This document shows, in pieces, positions 53,114 to 61,718 of a stretch of 64,000 bases of DNA (positions are counted from its first letter, which is position 1; each line of letters starts with the position of its first letter). The notes under the pieces are model-generated. The model was not told where the DNA came from, ran no database searches, and worked only from the letters and a program-made list of their open reading frames with translations. The stretch is from Limimaricola hongkongensis DSM 17492 (lineage in GTDB: Bacteria; Pseudomonadota; Alphaproteobacteria; Rhodobacterales; Rhodobacteraceae). The stretch lies in NCBI RefSeq assembly GCF_000600975.2, contig NZ_KK088653.1:956877-1020876 (forward strand). Reading direction: 5' to 3'. The position numbers were made by a program, and so were the translations under genes.

Positions 53114-54994
53114 ATGATCCCGAGACTCCTTCTCTCCCTGTTTGTCGCATTTGCAGGGGTATCCGGCTTGTCGGGGCCGGTTTCTGCAACCCCAGCGAAG
53201 GAAGCCCCCTGGCTCCCTGAGGCGGCCGCCTATCGGCTGACGCTTTTTCTGGGCAATCTCGAGCCGTTGCCATGGGAGGAGATAGAGGAAGCCTGGACCC
53301 AACCTTACCCCGGATCGGAGTTTCCAAGCGGGGCATTGGCGCGTCTGGACGACACAAGCGAGCTGGAGCCCGACCTCCTCATGGACGCGATTTCGCGCCA
53401 GGATCGGCACGCGGTCTTTGCCGAGGCGACACGGCTGATCGCGCGCCGGATCGACGAAGAGTTGGATCGGGCCATCAAGGCCGAAAGGCCGGTGACCGCC
53501 CAAGGGGCGGTGCGGGAGGCCCGCGAACTCTATCGGGCCTTCGCGGACGGCATTGCCGCGGCCGATCCCGAGGCTGCGAGACGTATCGGTCGCGCCTGGC
53601 TGGAACTTGCCAGCAGCGCGGGCTCGTCTGGCCTTCTTGGCACAGGTGCGAAACCCACACATACCGAAGCAATGGTAGCCGCGCGCTCCGTCATCTCGGA
53701 TTATCTTGATGAGAACTACCTCGTTGACGCGTTCGTGGCACGGGATGCCCTGAGCGCTTTGCCAGAAACGGCGGCGATCAGTGGCAGATCGATCGATTTG
53801 CCGCCGAGCCTGCCGCCCGGCTCGGATATCTTCGATCAAGACCCTCTGCCGTTGCTTGTGCTCAACTTTGAAGAGCAGGGTATCGACGAAACGGACCTGC
53901 CGCTCGTTGCCTTCGGCGATATGCTGTTCGACAGTGCGCAGATCTTCGGCAGTCCTGCGCGTGATCTCGGGATTGCGTGCTCGACTTGTCACAATCGCTC
54001 CGATGTGAACCAGCGGCTCTTCATCCCCGGCGCCAGCCACCAGCCCGGTGCGATCGACGTGGATGGCGCTTTCTTCAATCCGATCTTCAACGACCGGCGC
54101 GACGACCCACTCGACATCCCGAGCCTGCGCGGCCTGCGCTTCACAGGACCTTACGGTCGCGATGGCCGCTTCGCATCCTTGCGTGACTTCAGCCGCAACG
54201 TGATCGTCAACGAGTTCGGTGGAGACGAGCCTACACCTTTCATGTTGGACGCGCTGGTCGCCTACATGCTCGAATTCGATTTCCTGCCCAACTCCATGCT
54301 CACATCCGAGGGCAGGTTGACCGCATCGGCCCCCGAAGCCGCCCAACGCGGGGAAGCGATCTTCAATCGACCCTTTGCGGGTCTTGGCGACCGATCATGC
54401 GCCAGCTGCCATGTTCCGGATGCGAACTTCTTGGACCGCCAGGCACATGACATAGGGTCGGTCTCGCCGGCTTACGAAGGCGCCCGCGCCGGTGCGTTGG
54501 ATACCCCCACGCTGCTCGGCACCGTCTATACAGCGCCTTATTTCCACGATGGATCGCTGCCAACCTTGGCTGCTGTCGTGGACTGGTTCAACGAGGAGAA
54601 GTCGCTTCAGCTGACCATGGCGGAGCGTGCCGATCTGACCGCGTATCTCGAGGCAGTAGGGGCGGCGGACGAACCCTATGAGGCATTCGATACCGAGAAC
54701 ACTGCCTTCCGTCTGGCATTCTCCGAGCTCACGACGTTCGCCTCGACACTCGACATGCTGATCCCGCGGAGGGATGCAGAGCATATCCTGCTCCTCACTA
54801 ACACTGTGGCCGCGGATCTCGCGGCGGACGCCAGCACCATGTCCAATCTTGCCGCCCGGCCGGATGTCTATGCTCTTGCCGAGAAACTGAATGAGGTCGG
54901 AACTGCCGTGCGAAGCGATAACTGGGAGGCTGCCGAAGCGAGCTGGGCGGCTTTCAAGTCGGATGCCAGTGCGATCGACGAAAGGGCCTTCTAA
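53114..54994 (+). CDS. Diheme cytochrome c peroxidase/MauG-like protein
   Basis: 626 residues, with a signal peptide (LLLSLFVAFAGVSGLSGPVS). Two heme sites: CSTCH (289-293) and CASCH (429-433), with GLRFTGPYGRDGRFASLRDF and APYFHDGSLPTLAAVVDWFN typical of the bacterial peroxidase/MauG family. The N-terminal 200 residues are an extra domain (helical, EARELYRAFADGIAAADPEA) not usual in this family. It overlaps the PhnD-like gene by one base (TAATG). Substrate unknown. Confidence 0.82.
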   Translation: MIPRLLLSLFVAFAGVSGLSGPVSATPAKEAPWLPEAAAYRLTLFLGNLEPLPWEEIEEAWTQPYPGSEFPSGALARLDDTSELEPDLLMDAISRQDRHAVFAEATRLIARRIDEELDRAIKAERPVTAQGAVREARELYRAFADGIAAADPEAARRIGRAWLELASSAGSSGLLGTGAKPTHTEAMVAARSVISDYLDENYLVDAFVARDALSALPETAAISGRSIDLPPSLPPGSDIFDQDPLPLLVLNFEEQGIDETDLPLVAFGDMLFDSAQIFGSPARDLGIACSTCHNRSDVNQRLFIPGASHQPGAIDVDGAFFNPIFNDRRDDPLDIPSLRGLRFTGPYGRDGRFASLRDFSRNVIVNEFGGDEPTPFMLDALVAYMLEFDFLPNSMLTSEGRLTASAPEAAQRGEAIFNRPFAGLGDRSCASCHVPDANFLDRQAHDIGSVSPAYEGARAGALDTPTLLGTVYTAPYFHDGSLPTLAAVVDWFNEEKSLQLTMAERADLTAYLEAVGAADEPYEAFDTENTAFRLAFSELTTFASTLDMLIPRRDAEHILLLTNTVAADLAADASTMSNLAARPDVYALAEKLNEVGTAVRSDNWEAAEASWAAFKSDASAIDERAF

Positions 54995-55869
54995 TGACGA
55001 CAGGAGTGAATCGAAGGACGTTTCTGGCTTTGGCTGGAGCGAGCAGCTTGTTCGTGGCGCCCCCCCTTGCCGCGCAGGATATGACGCTGCGCATTGCCTT
55101 CATCCCGCAGGAAAATCCGGAAAAGCTGCTTGGTGATATCGAAGCCATCACCGGCTGGCTGACCGAGCAGATCGGTGCACCCGTCGAGGGGTTCGTCACT
55201 ATCGACCATGCCGCCGCTGTGGAGGCGTTGAGGAACGGCGATGCGGATATCTCCTTTATGGGGGCGCTCCCCTTCGTCCTGGCAGAGGCCGAGATCAACG
55301 CGATCCCACTTCTATCCGAGGTCTACCGCGGCGCTCCGAACTACACCGGACGTGTCTTCGTTCGGCGTGACGCCGGTATCAAATCGCTCGCCGACCTGCG
55401 TGGCAGGGACATCGCCTTCGCCGATCCGATATCGGAATCGGGCTATCTTTATCCGCTTTCCGAGTTCGAGCGCGCGGGGTTGATTGATCGCCCGGAAGCC
55501 GCCGACACATTCTTTGGACGAGTTTTCTTCGCGGGTGGTTATCAGCAGGCCATGCAGGCGATGGCCGAGGGGCTGGTCGATGCGGCGGGCGCCAGTCAAT
55601 ATGCCGACCTCCTTCTCACGCCAGAGCAACAGGCGCAGGTTACTTGGATCGCAGAGAGCGAAGCCATTCCCAGCCACGTGGTGATCGCTCGTCCGGGCCT
55701 GGATGCCGGCCTGCGAACGCGGTTCGTCGATGCCATGATGCTGTTGAACAAGCCTGAGCACCGCGACAAGCTACGGTTCCTCTACGGGCCCGATGGCTAC
55801 GTCAGGGCCGATCCGGCCGCCTACGAAGGGGTGCGCGACTTGGCCAGGCAATACGGTCTGCTGAAATGA
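54994..55869 (+). CDS. PhnD-type ABC transporter substrate-binding protein
   Basis: 291 residues, with a twin-arginine-like signal (NRRTFLALAGASSLFVAPPL). The mature protein has the phosphate/phosphonate-binding fold: LRIAFIPQENPEKLL, VEALRNGDADISFMGALPFV and SLADLRGRDIAFADPISESG. PhnD relatives bind oxyanions (phosphonate, phosphite, selenate or arsenate). Coupled to the peroxidase and to the ATPase, which starts 4 nt before its stop. Ligand unknown. Confidence 0.85.
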   Translation: MTTGVNRRTFLALAGASSLFVAPPLAAQDMTLRIAFIPQENPEKLLGDIEAITGWLTEQIGAPVEGFVTIDHAAAVEALRNGDADISFMGALPFVLAEAEINAIPLLSEVYRGAPNYTGRVFVRRDAGIKSLADLRGRDIAFADPISESGYLYPLSEFERAGLIDRPEAADTFFGRVFFAGGYQQAMQAMAEGLVDAAGASQYADLLLTPEQQAQVTWIAESEAIPSHVVIARPGLDAGLRTRFVDAMMLLNKPEHRDKLRFLYGPDGYVRADPAAYEGVRDLARQYGLLK

Positions 55870-56648
55870 GCCTCGCCGTGCAGATAGAAGACCTGAACTT
55901 TGCCCATCCAGGTTCCGATTTCCCGGCTCTCGAGAGAATTTCCCTGGGCATCTCCATGGGGGAAAGCGTCGCTCTGCTTGGACCTTCCGGTGCAGGCAAG
56001 ACGACGCTCCTCACGCTGCTCGACGGCAGGCTTCAAGGCTGGCGGGGGCGAGCCTCAGTGTTGGATGCGCCCCTTGATCCTGATCAACCACCGCACCGCG
56101 CACGTCGCCCCGATACTGGCTTCGTGTTTCAGGAGTATGCCCTCGTCGAACGGTCCAGCGTCTTGCGGAACGTTCTCAATGGCCGGTTGGGGCGCATGTC
56201 GACCTTGCGCGCATTGTTCGGCTCACCCGCTGCACATGATCTGAAGGCCGCGCTCGCCGCGCTTGCCGATTGCGGCATCGCCGATCTCGCCGAGCGCAGG
56301 GTTGACAGTCTCAGCGGCGGGCAGCGGCAGCGCGTCGCCATCGCACGGTGTCTGGCCCAGGAGCCTCGGCTTATCCTCGCTGACGAACCAGTCAGCAGCC
56401 TCGACCCCGCGCGGGCTGCCGAGGTTTTGGCGTTGCTGACCAATGCGGCGAGGGCGCGCGGGGCAACGGCGATGTTTTCGTCGCATCAGCCCAGTCTGGC
56501 GCGTCGCTTCGCACGACGCATCATCGGTATGAGCAGCGGACGGATCGTCTTCGACGTTCCCACCTCCGAGCTCAGTGAGGACGCGACCGAGGATCTCTAC
56601 CGGGATACAGAGCCGATGCCGAATGTCGCTCTGCGAGCGGTCTCCTGA
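55866..56648 (+). CDS. PhnC-type ABC transporter ATPase
   Basis: 260 residues. Walker A GPSGAGKTT (39-47), signature LSGGQRQRVAIARCL, Walker B RLILADEPVSSLDPA and the switch region MFSSHQPSLARRFARRI. Q-loop is GFVFQEYALVERSSVLRNVL. PhnC-like. Overlaps its neighbours on both sides, making a four-gene coupled operon. Confidence 0.88.
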   Translation: MSLAVQIEDLNFAHPGSDFPALERISLGISMGESVALLGPSGAGKTTLLTLLDGRLQGWRGRASVLDAPLDPDQPPHRARRPDTGFVFQEYALVERSSVLRNVLNGRLGRMSTLRALFGSPAAHDLKAALAALADCGIADLAERRVDSLSGGQRQRVAIARCLAQEPRLILADEPVSSLDPARAAEVLALLTNAARARGATAMFSSHQPSLARRFARRIIGMSSGRIVFDVPTSELSEDATEDLYRDTEPMPNVALRAVS

Positions 56649-57406
56649 TGCGGTCGCGCGGGTTCGGCGGCCTCGCGACCAGCGCGTTGGTCTCCGGTGC
56701 CATCGTGTGGTCTTTCATGACGACCGACGTCGAACTGTCGCGCCTCTTGTCGGCCGGGCCGCGAATAGCCGAATTCCTCGGTCGGATGTTCCCCCCAGAT
56801 CCGACCGTGATGAAAGAAATCGTAAAGGGAAGCGCAGAAACGCTCAGAATTGCGATCTTGGGTTCCCTGGGGGCGGTGATCCTATCGGCCCCGCTCGGCA
56901 TACTCGCGTCCGAAACGATGGTATCGCCTGTGCTCTATCGGCCGGTTAGGATGCTTCTCGCCTTCGTCAGAGCCATTCCGCTGATCCTTGTGGCAATGCT
57001 TATGGTCGGTGCCGTCGGCCTGGGTCCGCTGCCCGGAATCATCGCTGTGGCCTTTCATGCGACCGGCATGTTGGCCAAATTCTATGCCGAAGCGATCGAC
57101 GGGGTGTCTCGCGCGCCCATCGCGGCGCTCGAAAGCGCGGGTGCCGGGCCGCTGGTGCGTCTCCGACATGCGGTCTGGCCACAAATGGCCCCCGTCGTCG
57201 TTCGAGACACGATTTTCCGCTTCGAGCTCAACCTTCGAGAGTCCCTGATCCTGGGCATTGTCGGAGCGGGCGGGATCGGCTTCTATATTCAGACTTACGT
57301 GCGCTCGTTCCAATACGACAAGGCGGCCAGTGTGACACTCGCAGTTGTCATCATGGTGGCTGCCATCGAAGCCATCAACGTCGCGTTGCGGCGTCGCTTT
57401 GTCTGA
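56648..57406 (+). CDS. PhnE-type ABC transporter permease
   Basis: 252 residues, about six helices. ILGSLGAVILSAPLGILASE, LLAFVRAIPLILVAMLMVGA, and the ATPase contact loop KFYAEAIDGVSRAPIAALES (EAA-type) are typical of PhnE. It starts at the last base of the ATPase stop. Transport of an oxyanion or organophosphonate is expected. Confidence 0.87.
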   Translation: MRSRGFGGLATSALVSGAIVWSFMTTDVELSRLLSAGPRIAEFLGRMFPPDPTVMKEIVKGSAETLRIAILGSLGAVILSAPLGILASETMVSPVLYRPVRMLLAFVRAIPLILVAMLMVGAVGLGPLPGIIAVAFHATGMLAKFYAEAIDGVSRAPIAALESAGAGPLVRLRHAVWPQMAPVVVRDTIFRFELNLRESLILGIVGAGGIGFYIQTYVRSFQYDKAASVTLAVVIMVAAIEAINVALRRRFV

Positions 57407-57409
57407 TCA

Positions 57410-57832
57410 TTAGGCGTAGACGTCGATGGGCGTGCCGTTCCGCACCATGGCATAGATTTCTTCGATTTGACGGTCCGACACGAAGATGCAGCCTGCCGTT
57501 CAGTCGCGAATATCCATGGGGTCGACCCCGGGTCTCGGGCCACCATGGATAGAGATGTCCTTTCCGGGAGGTCGGCCACGCGCCTCCGCAAAAGCGATGT
57601 CGGCATCATTAGGATAGGAAGTGCCAATGGAAAGGTGAAAGAGACCTTCCGGATTTCGCCGATCGATCAGATATGAGCCCTCCGGCGTCCGTCCATCCCC
57701 TTCGAACTGTTTAGGGTCCTCAGGTGCGAAACTCAAGTCGATGGGGTAGGTATTCAAGACACCATACGCACCGTCAAGCATCAGTAACCGCTGCCCCTCG
57801 AAAATTCGCAACTGGTCTTGCCCCCGTTTCAC
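57410..57832 (-). pseudogene. L,D-transpeptidase killed by a nonsense codon and IS3-C
   Basis: The frame reads DQLRIFEGQRLLMLDG, then EGDGRTPEGSYLIDRRNPEG and KDISIHGGPRPGVDPMDIRD, then TGA at 57500-57502, then TAGCIFVSDRQIEEIYAMVR. Relatives have Trp (TGG) at the stop, directly ahead of the catalytic Cys motif (D-W-T-x-GC). The N-terminus is lost at the IS3-C inverted repeat (57819). Compare the intact enzyme at 26186. Confidence 0.82.
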
Positions 57833-57839
57833 CGGACAC

Positions 57840-58708
57840 TCAGGCGGTTGCGGTTTGAGCTGCGATGAATTCGCGTGGCGAGCGCATTTTCAACCCTGAG
57901 TGCGGATGATGGACGTTGTAGTCCTCGAACCAGCCGGCGAGCAACTCGAGGACGGTAGCGACATCCGGAAGCGGCGTGACGTGGACGTAGTCGCGCTTCA
58001 GCGTCTTCACGAAGGCCCCCGCGATGCCATTGCTCTGCGGGCTCTTCGCCGGCGTGTAGCAGGGCTTCAGGCCCAGCTGCCGGGCGAAGATGCGGGTGCT
58101 CTTGGCGACGTAGGCGAGCCGTTGTCGCTGAGCATCTCGACAGGATGCGGCGCCCGGTAGCCCCTGAAGCGGGTCTCGACGGCCTCCAGCTTCATGTCGC
58201 GGATGACCGAGCCGCTGATGCCGGCGTTCACCGCGGCCCGCCAGGCGATGATCTCCCGATCATGCGTGTCGATGATGAAGACCCCTCGGACGACATCGCC
58301 GTTCCAGCAGGTGAACTCGAAGCCTTCCGAGCACCAGCGAATGTTCGTGCGCATGATGATGACCTTGCCCTCATGCGTCTGCTCCGGCCTCTCAATGTAT
58401 CTACGAGCCAGTAGGAGGTCGTGCGCCTTCATGATGCGGTAAACCCGTTTGTGGTTCACGGGTGCAGTGCCTTCGGCCCGGAGCCATCGGTTCAGCACCG
58501 CCGCGATGCGCCTGTAGCCGTAGGTCGGCCGCGCCGCCACGATCGCCGAGATCAGCGGAAGCACCACCGCGTCTTGCGCTTTGTTATAGCGCCGACGCGG
58601 CTTCGCACTCCCGTTCAGCCGGGCAATCAGGTTCGAGCGGGAGACGCCCAGCGTCTCGGCCACGGCATTCACTGGGAACCGCTCTTGGACTGCGACTGCG
58701 CGAGCCAT
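57840..58708 (-). pseudogene. IS3-C transposase OrfB with a 1-nt deletion
   Basis: RFPVNAVAETLGVSRSNLIA and PTYGYRRIAAVLNRWLRAEG read into the rve domain (FIIDTHDREIIAWRA, HPVEMLSDNGS). One base is missing near 58116, after the second catalytic Asp (DNG). The rest, YVAKSTRIFARQLGLKPCYT and KSPQSNGIAGAFVKTLKRDY (third catalytic region) to the stop at 57840-57842, is in another frame. Confidence 0.83.
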
Positions 58709-59051
58709 ATTGGTTTTTTAAGCGCGACTTGTCCAAGGCTTCCTTGAGGATCTCGACCTCGAGCGTCTTGCGCCCGAGTTGCCGCTCCAACTCGCGGATG
58801 CGCTCCTCCATCTGCCGCACAGCGCGGTTGCTGGTGACGTCGTCATCTCCGGACACGGCCACGGCTCCCCCATCCAGCATCAGGCGCCGCCAACGATACA
58901 ACAGGTTTGCCGCCACGCCATTGCGGCGCGCTACCACCGAAATGCTGGCGCCATCCTCCAGCGTCTCTTCGACAATCCGAAGCTTCTCCGCCGAAGACCA
59001 GCGGCGCCTGCGGCCGCCATCGGTGATGATCTCGTAGTCAGACATAAGCAC
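58584..59051 (-). CDS. IS3-C transposase OrfA
   Basis: Helix-turn-helix subunit: MSDYEIITDGGRRRRWSSAE, EKLRIVEETLEDGASISVVA and ARRNGVAANLLYRWRRLML, then a coiled coil (QMEERIRELERQLGRKTLEV). Family similarity ends near EALDKSRLKNQY; the tail after that is out of frame with OrfB. The true start may be the ATG at 59045. Relation to OrfB reading is unclear because OrfB lies in the +1 frame. Confidence 0.75.
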   Translation of the reverse strand: MLMSDYEIITDGGRRRRWSSAEKLRIVEETLEDGASISVVARRNGVAANLLYRWRRLMLDGGAVAVSGDDDVTSNRAVRQMEERIRELERQLGRKTLEVEILKEALDKSRLKNQYGSRSRSPRAVPSECRGRDAGRLPLEPDCPAERECEAASAL

Positions 59052-59060
59052 GTGCTTATG
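59043..59060. repeat. Perfect 18-bp palindrome at the IS3-C orfA start
   Basis: CATAAGCACGTGCTTATG covers the orfA start codons and abuts the right inverted repeat. It could be a regulatory hairpin or operator. Confidence 0.6.
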
Positions 59061-59210
59061 TCTGAGTGTCGGGTCGAAACGGGGGCCAGTTCAGCAACCG
59101 GGTTACAACGGCTCCGTTGTAAGATCGAAACTTTCCGGCACAGCCAGACAAAAAAAGCGGCCCGCCGCCCAACAACATGGCACGTGACCTGCCCCCCTGA
59201 GAGTCCTCGT

Positions 59211-59370
59211 TTATAGGTTAGCTCTGTTCAGGGTTTTGTCGTTTTCATTCCGGTGATGATACTCGCTGGGCGTCAACCCGTCGAGACTCGTATGAGGCCG
59301 ATGGCGGTTGTAGTCGTGGCGCCAGGCGTCGATCCGCTGGCAGGCGTGGGCTTCGTCATGCCACCCACCT
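59211..59370 (-). pseudogene. IS3-type transposase OrfB, C-terminal remnant
   Basis: Reads EAHACQRIDAWRHDYNRHRP then HTSLDGLTPSEYHHRNEND to a stop at 59211, the end of an IS3 rve transposase. The rest is missing. Confidence 0.72.
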
Positions 59371-59680
59371 AAGCGGCTGCTTCGTTGTGTGAGCCGTATG
59401 GCCGGGAACTCTGCAAAAAGGCCCGACGGACACGACAAGGTGTCGCTGGAGACGCAAGTGTTCCTGTATCCCAAGGCGGGCATGGCCTGAGGTCCGCTTC
59501 TATTCGTCGAAGCGCTGCATTGATCAGCGGCTGGATGTCTGCTTGGGCCGAGAGCGGACGTCGGAAGCTGCCGCTTGGTTTTAGGCCTTGGCGCACATGA
59601 TCTGGGACAAAAATGATCGGATGCCCGTTTCCGTTTCCAGCGAACGGTATGACCTTCTGATTACAAGAATGGAGACGGAT
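59371..59680. other. Intergenic stretch without clear gene
   Basis: About 310 nt after the transposase remnant. No clear coding or repeat signal. Confidence 0.35.
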
Positions 59681-59938
59681 ATGAACTACGAGAACACTTT
59701 GAACACGAACGACGTCGAGTCGGCCCTCATTGAGTGGGCGGAAGCGAGGGAAGCAGGGGAAGAGAGGGAAGCGTGCCCCCCTTGCCTCATGAATTGGAGG
59801 TTGAACGCTGAGCAATTGGAATCGATCAAGGAGGCTTGTTTGATCCCTTGCGCAGCCGCCACCATTGCCAATGCGATGTGGTGCATCGCCGACGAAGAAG
59901 GGCTCGCAATGATCGCCCGGATTCTGAGGTATTACTGA
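59681..59938 (+). CDS. Small hypothetical protein
   Basis: 85 residues from the ATG at 59681 (GGAGACGGAT before it). Acidic N-terminus (NTNDVESALIEWAEAREAGE), a cysteine pair (REACPPCLMNW), then an amphipathic region (SIKEACLIPCAAATIANAMW) ending RILRYY. I do not recognise it. A hairpin (59960-59989, one mismatch) follows the stop. Being next to a prophage-like integrase, it may be cargo. Coding status uncertain. Confidence 0.45.
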   Translation: MNYENTLNTNDVESALIEWAEAREAGEEREACPPCLMNWRLNAEQLESIKEACLIPCAAATIANAMWCIADEEGLAMIARILRYY

Positions 59939-60389
59939 CGTCATTGAAGCCACTTGCAAGACGGCAGCCTTCATTGGAGGGCTTCCGTCGTTGGTTTCGA
60001 TGAAAATACCGGTCGAACGAGATTGGTCCCTGTGGTGGTGATGGTCTTCCAGAGGCGTTGGCGGAAATAATGTGGCCTTGCCTTTCGGCCGCTGTTTATT
60101 CAGATTGTGCAGAGATCTCACGGTATGCGAAGCTCGGTGGTAGGTCATGTCGGAGCATTGGCCGCCGATCGTGAACATAACTCGGGCTGCACCCTTACGA
60201 AAACCTTATTGAGCTGATTCCTGTTCAGTGGGGAGCAAGCGGGAGGCATTGAAAGTAGGTTTATGGCGGCGATCAGGCCTCGTGTAAGCTGCAATCAAAA
60301 GGCGGCCAACAAGACCCCCAGGCTGACCCGCCAAGAATGTCGAAGATGGCGGGAGGGCGCGTAGATGTTCGCCGCGCCCACCCTCCCAC
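59939..60389. other. Intergenic region before PrtN-like gene
   Basis: About 450 nt. A hairpin GACGGCAGCC (59960-59969) / GGCTTCCGTC (59980-59989) likely ends the previous gene. No gene seen in the rest. Confidence 0.4.
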
Positions 60390-60662
60390 TCAGGCAGCAT
60401 CGAGTTCGGCCCACTGATCCTGAAACTTCGCAAGGGCCGCGGAATACTTGAGATCGATCAGGGCAGCGAGGTCCGTAAGCCGGACGAACCTGCGTGCTTT
60501 CTGACTGCCTTCGTCCAAGCTAAAGTATGGGATCCGAATATCGCCATCATCAATCTTTTGCTTCAAGGTATCCGGCTTGTAGTTCCAGTAGTTTGCTGCG
60601 ATCTCGAGGGGGATCACCGGGTCTCCGCCGAAACGGGCAAGGAGAAGGTCGATCGTTTTCAT
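60390..60662 (-). CDS. PrtN-like pyocin activator
   Basis: 90 residues. LLLARFGGDPVIPLEIAANY and KPDTLKQKIDDGDIRIPYFS, then SQKARRFVRLTDLAALIDLK match the PrtN activator family, which switches on phage-derived bacteriocin genes. GGAG precedes the ATG at 60662. It lies just downstream of a tyrosine integrase, as in small prophage-like elements. No tail genes are in the window. Confidence 0.7.
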   Translation of the reverse strand: MKTIDLLLARFGGDPVIPLEIAANYWNYKPDTLKQKIDDGDIRIPYFSLDEGSQKARRFVRLTDLAALIDLKYSAALAKFQDQWAELDAA

Positions 60663-60770
60663 GGTTTTCTCCACTTTCTCTTCATGTTCTGAAGAGGACC
60701 TCGGTTCGCGGCAATTTTTCAGAAGCTGGTTTGATCGCTGCCGCCGACAGGAGCGACATGTGGCGAGCGT

Positions 60771-61690
60771 CTACACGTGAAGTGCCCGGCATATCTCCAG
60801 CACACGGTCGAACCACGGCCAGTCCGCAAACTTGTCGCCAACTTCTTCAACATGCTCGTATCGGTAAAGGCAGCCACCGTTCTTGTGCCCCGAGATCTTA
60901 GCAACGAAAGAGGCAGACTTGCCAATCTCAAACTGGCGACTGATAGCCTCATGGCGGAAATCATGGAAGCGCAGATCCACGACTCCGACCTTGTCTCGAT
61001 GACGGCGATAGGCCGTGCCGATGGACCTTTCTGAGAAGGGGAAAATATACTCGGAAGTGCGAGGCATTGCTTGGATGATCTCAAGCGCCTCCGGCGGCAG
61101 TTTGCACCAGACGTTGTTGCCCTTCTTCTTGCGCGGGTGCTTCATGTCGCGAACCAGGATCTGCCTCTTGTTGTCCTGCAGATCCTCCCAACGAAGCCGG
61201 CAAATCTCGCCCAGCCTGCGTCCCGAGTAGATGGCAAAAACTACGAGGACCGCGATGGGAAGCTTTTGGCGACGGTTGTTGGTGAGGGCGGTAAGGATCG
61301 CATTGAGTTCCGCAATTTGAGGCCGCCGCTTCCTTTCCTCGGACCGCGCCAGGACTTCGTCTTCCCAAAGGGTCTCCATCGCCAGTGACACCACCTCGAT
61401 AGGAAGCAGGGTTCCGCGCCTGTGCGCCCATTTCAAAGTAGCGGCCAAATGCGTCATGTAACCCGCCACGGTTTGTGGAGTTCTATCGCTATCCGAGAGG
61501 TTTTCGGCAAAGGCATAGAGCTGCTGCTGCGTAAGCAGAGAGACCTTGGTCTGGCCGAATGGGTGATTCCGGATATACTCGACGTTTTGCAGGGCTGACT
61601 TGCCGATTTTTCTGCCGCGGTTCAGCCGATCGGAAATCACGTCCGCGATCGTTGTATCGGTTGTTACCTCAATCGGGAAACCGTGCAGCT
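60771..61690 (-). pseudogene. Phage-type tyrosine integrase truncated by IS66
   Basis: Catalytic signatures: Arg in AIYSGRRLGEICRLRW, HxxR in LRFHDFRHEAISRQFE, ISGHKN and the Tyr in GCLYRYEHV. The N-terminal region (TIADVISDRLNRGRKIGKSA) runs into the IS66 left end at 61691, so the start of the gene is missing (intact relatives are about 330-350 residues). A chimeric ATG in IS66 DNA (61712) could still start translation. Confidence 0.78.
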
Positions 61691-61718
61691 GTAAGCGGCT
61701 CCTGCGCCCCACTCGGGA

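Larger units (their letters stand above)
57819..59088 (-). mobile_element. IS3-family element (IS3-C), complete ends
   Basis: Inverted repeats 57819-57844 (begins TGCCCCCGTTTCACC) and 59061-59088 (ends GAAACGGGGGCCA) match at about 24 positions. Contains orfA and frameshifted orfB on the minus strand. It truncates the L,D-transpeptidase gene. No target duplication seen. Confidence 0.85.

Noticed and set aside
53090..54346. Minus-strand open frame opposite the diheme peroxidase
   Set aside because: The opposite strand has two heme motifs and coupled neighbours; this frame has none.
58713..58719. A-AAA-AAC slippery sequence (minus strand) as a programmed -1 frameshift from orfA to orfB of IS3-C
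   Set aside because: The -1 frame soon meets a stop and OrfB lies in the +1 frame, so the heptamer does not lead into OrfB.
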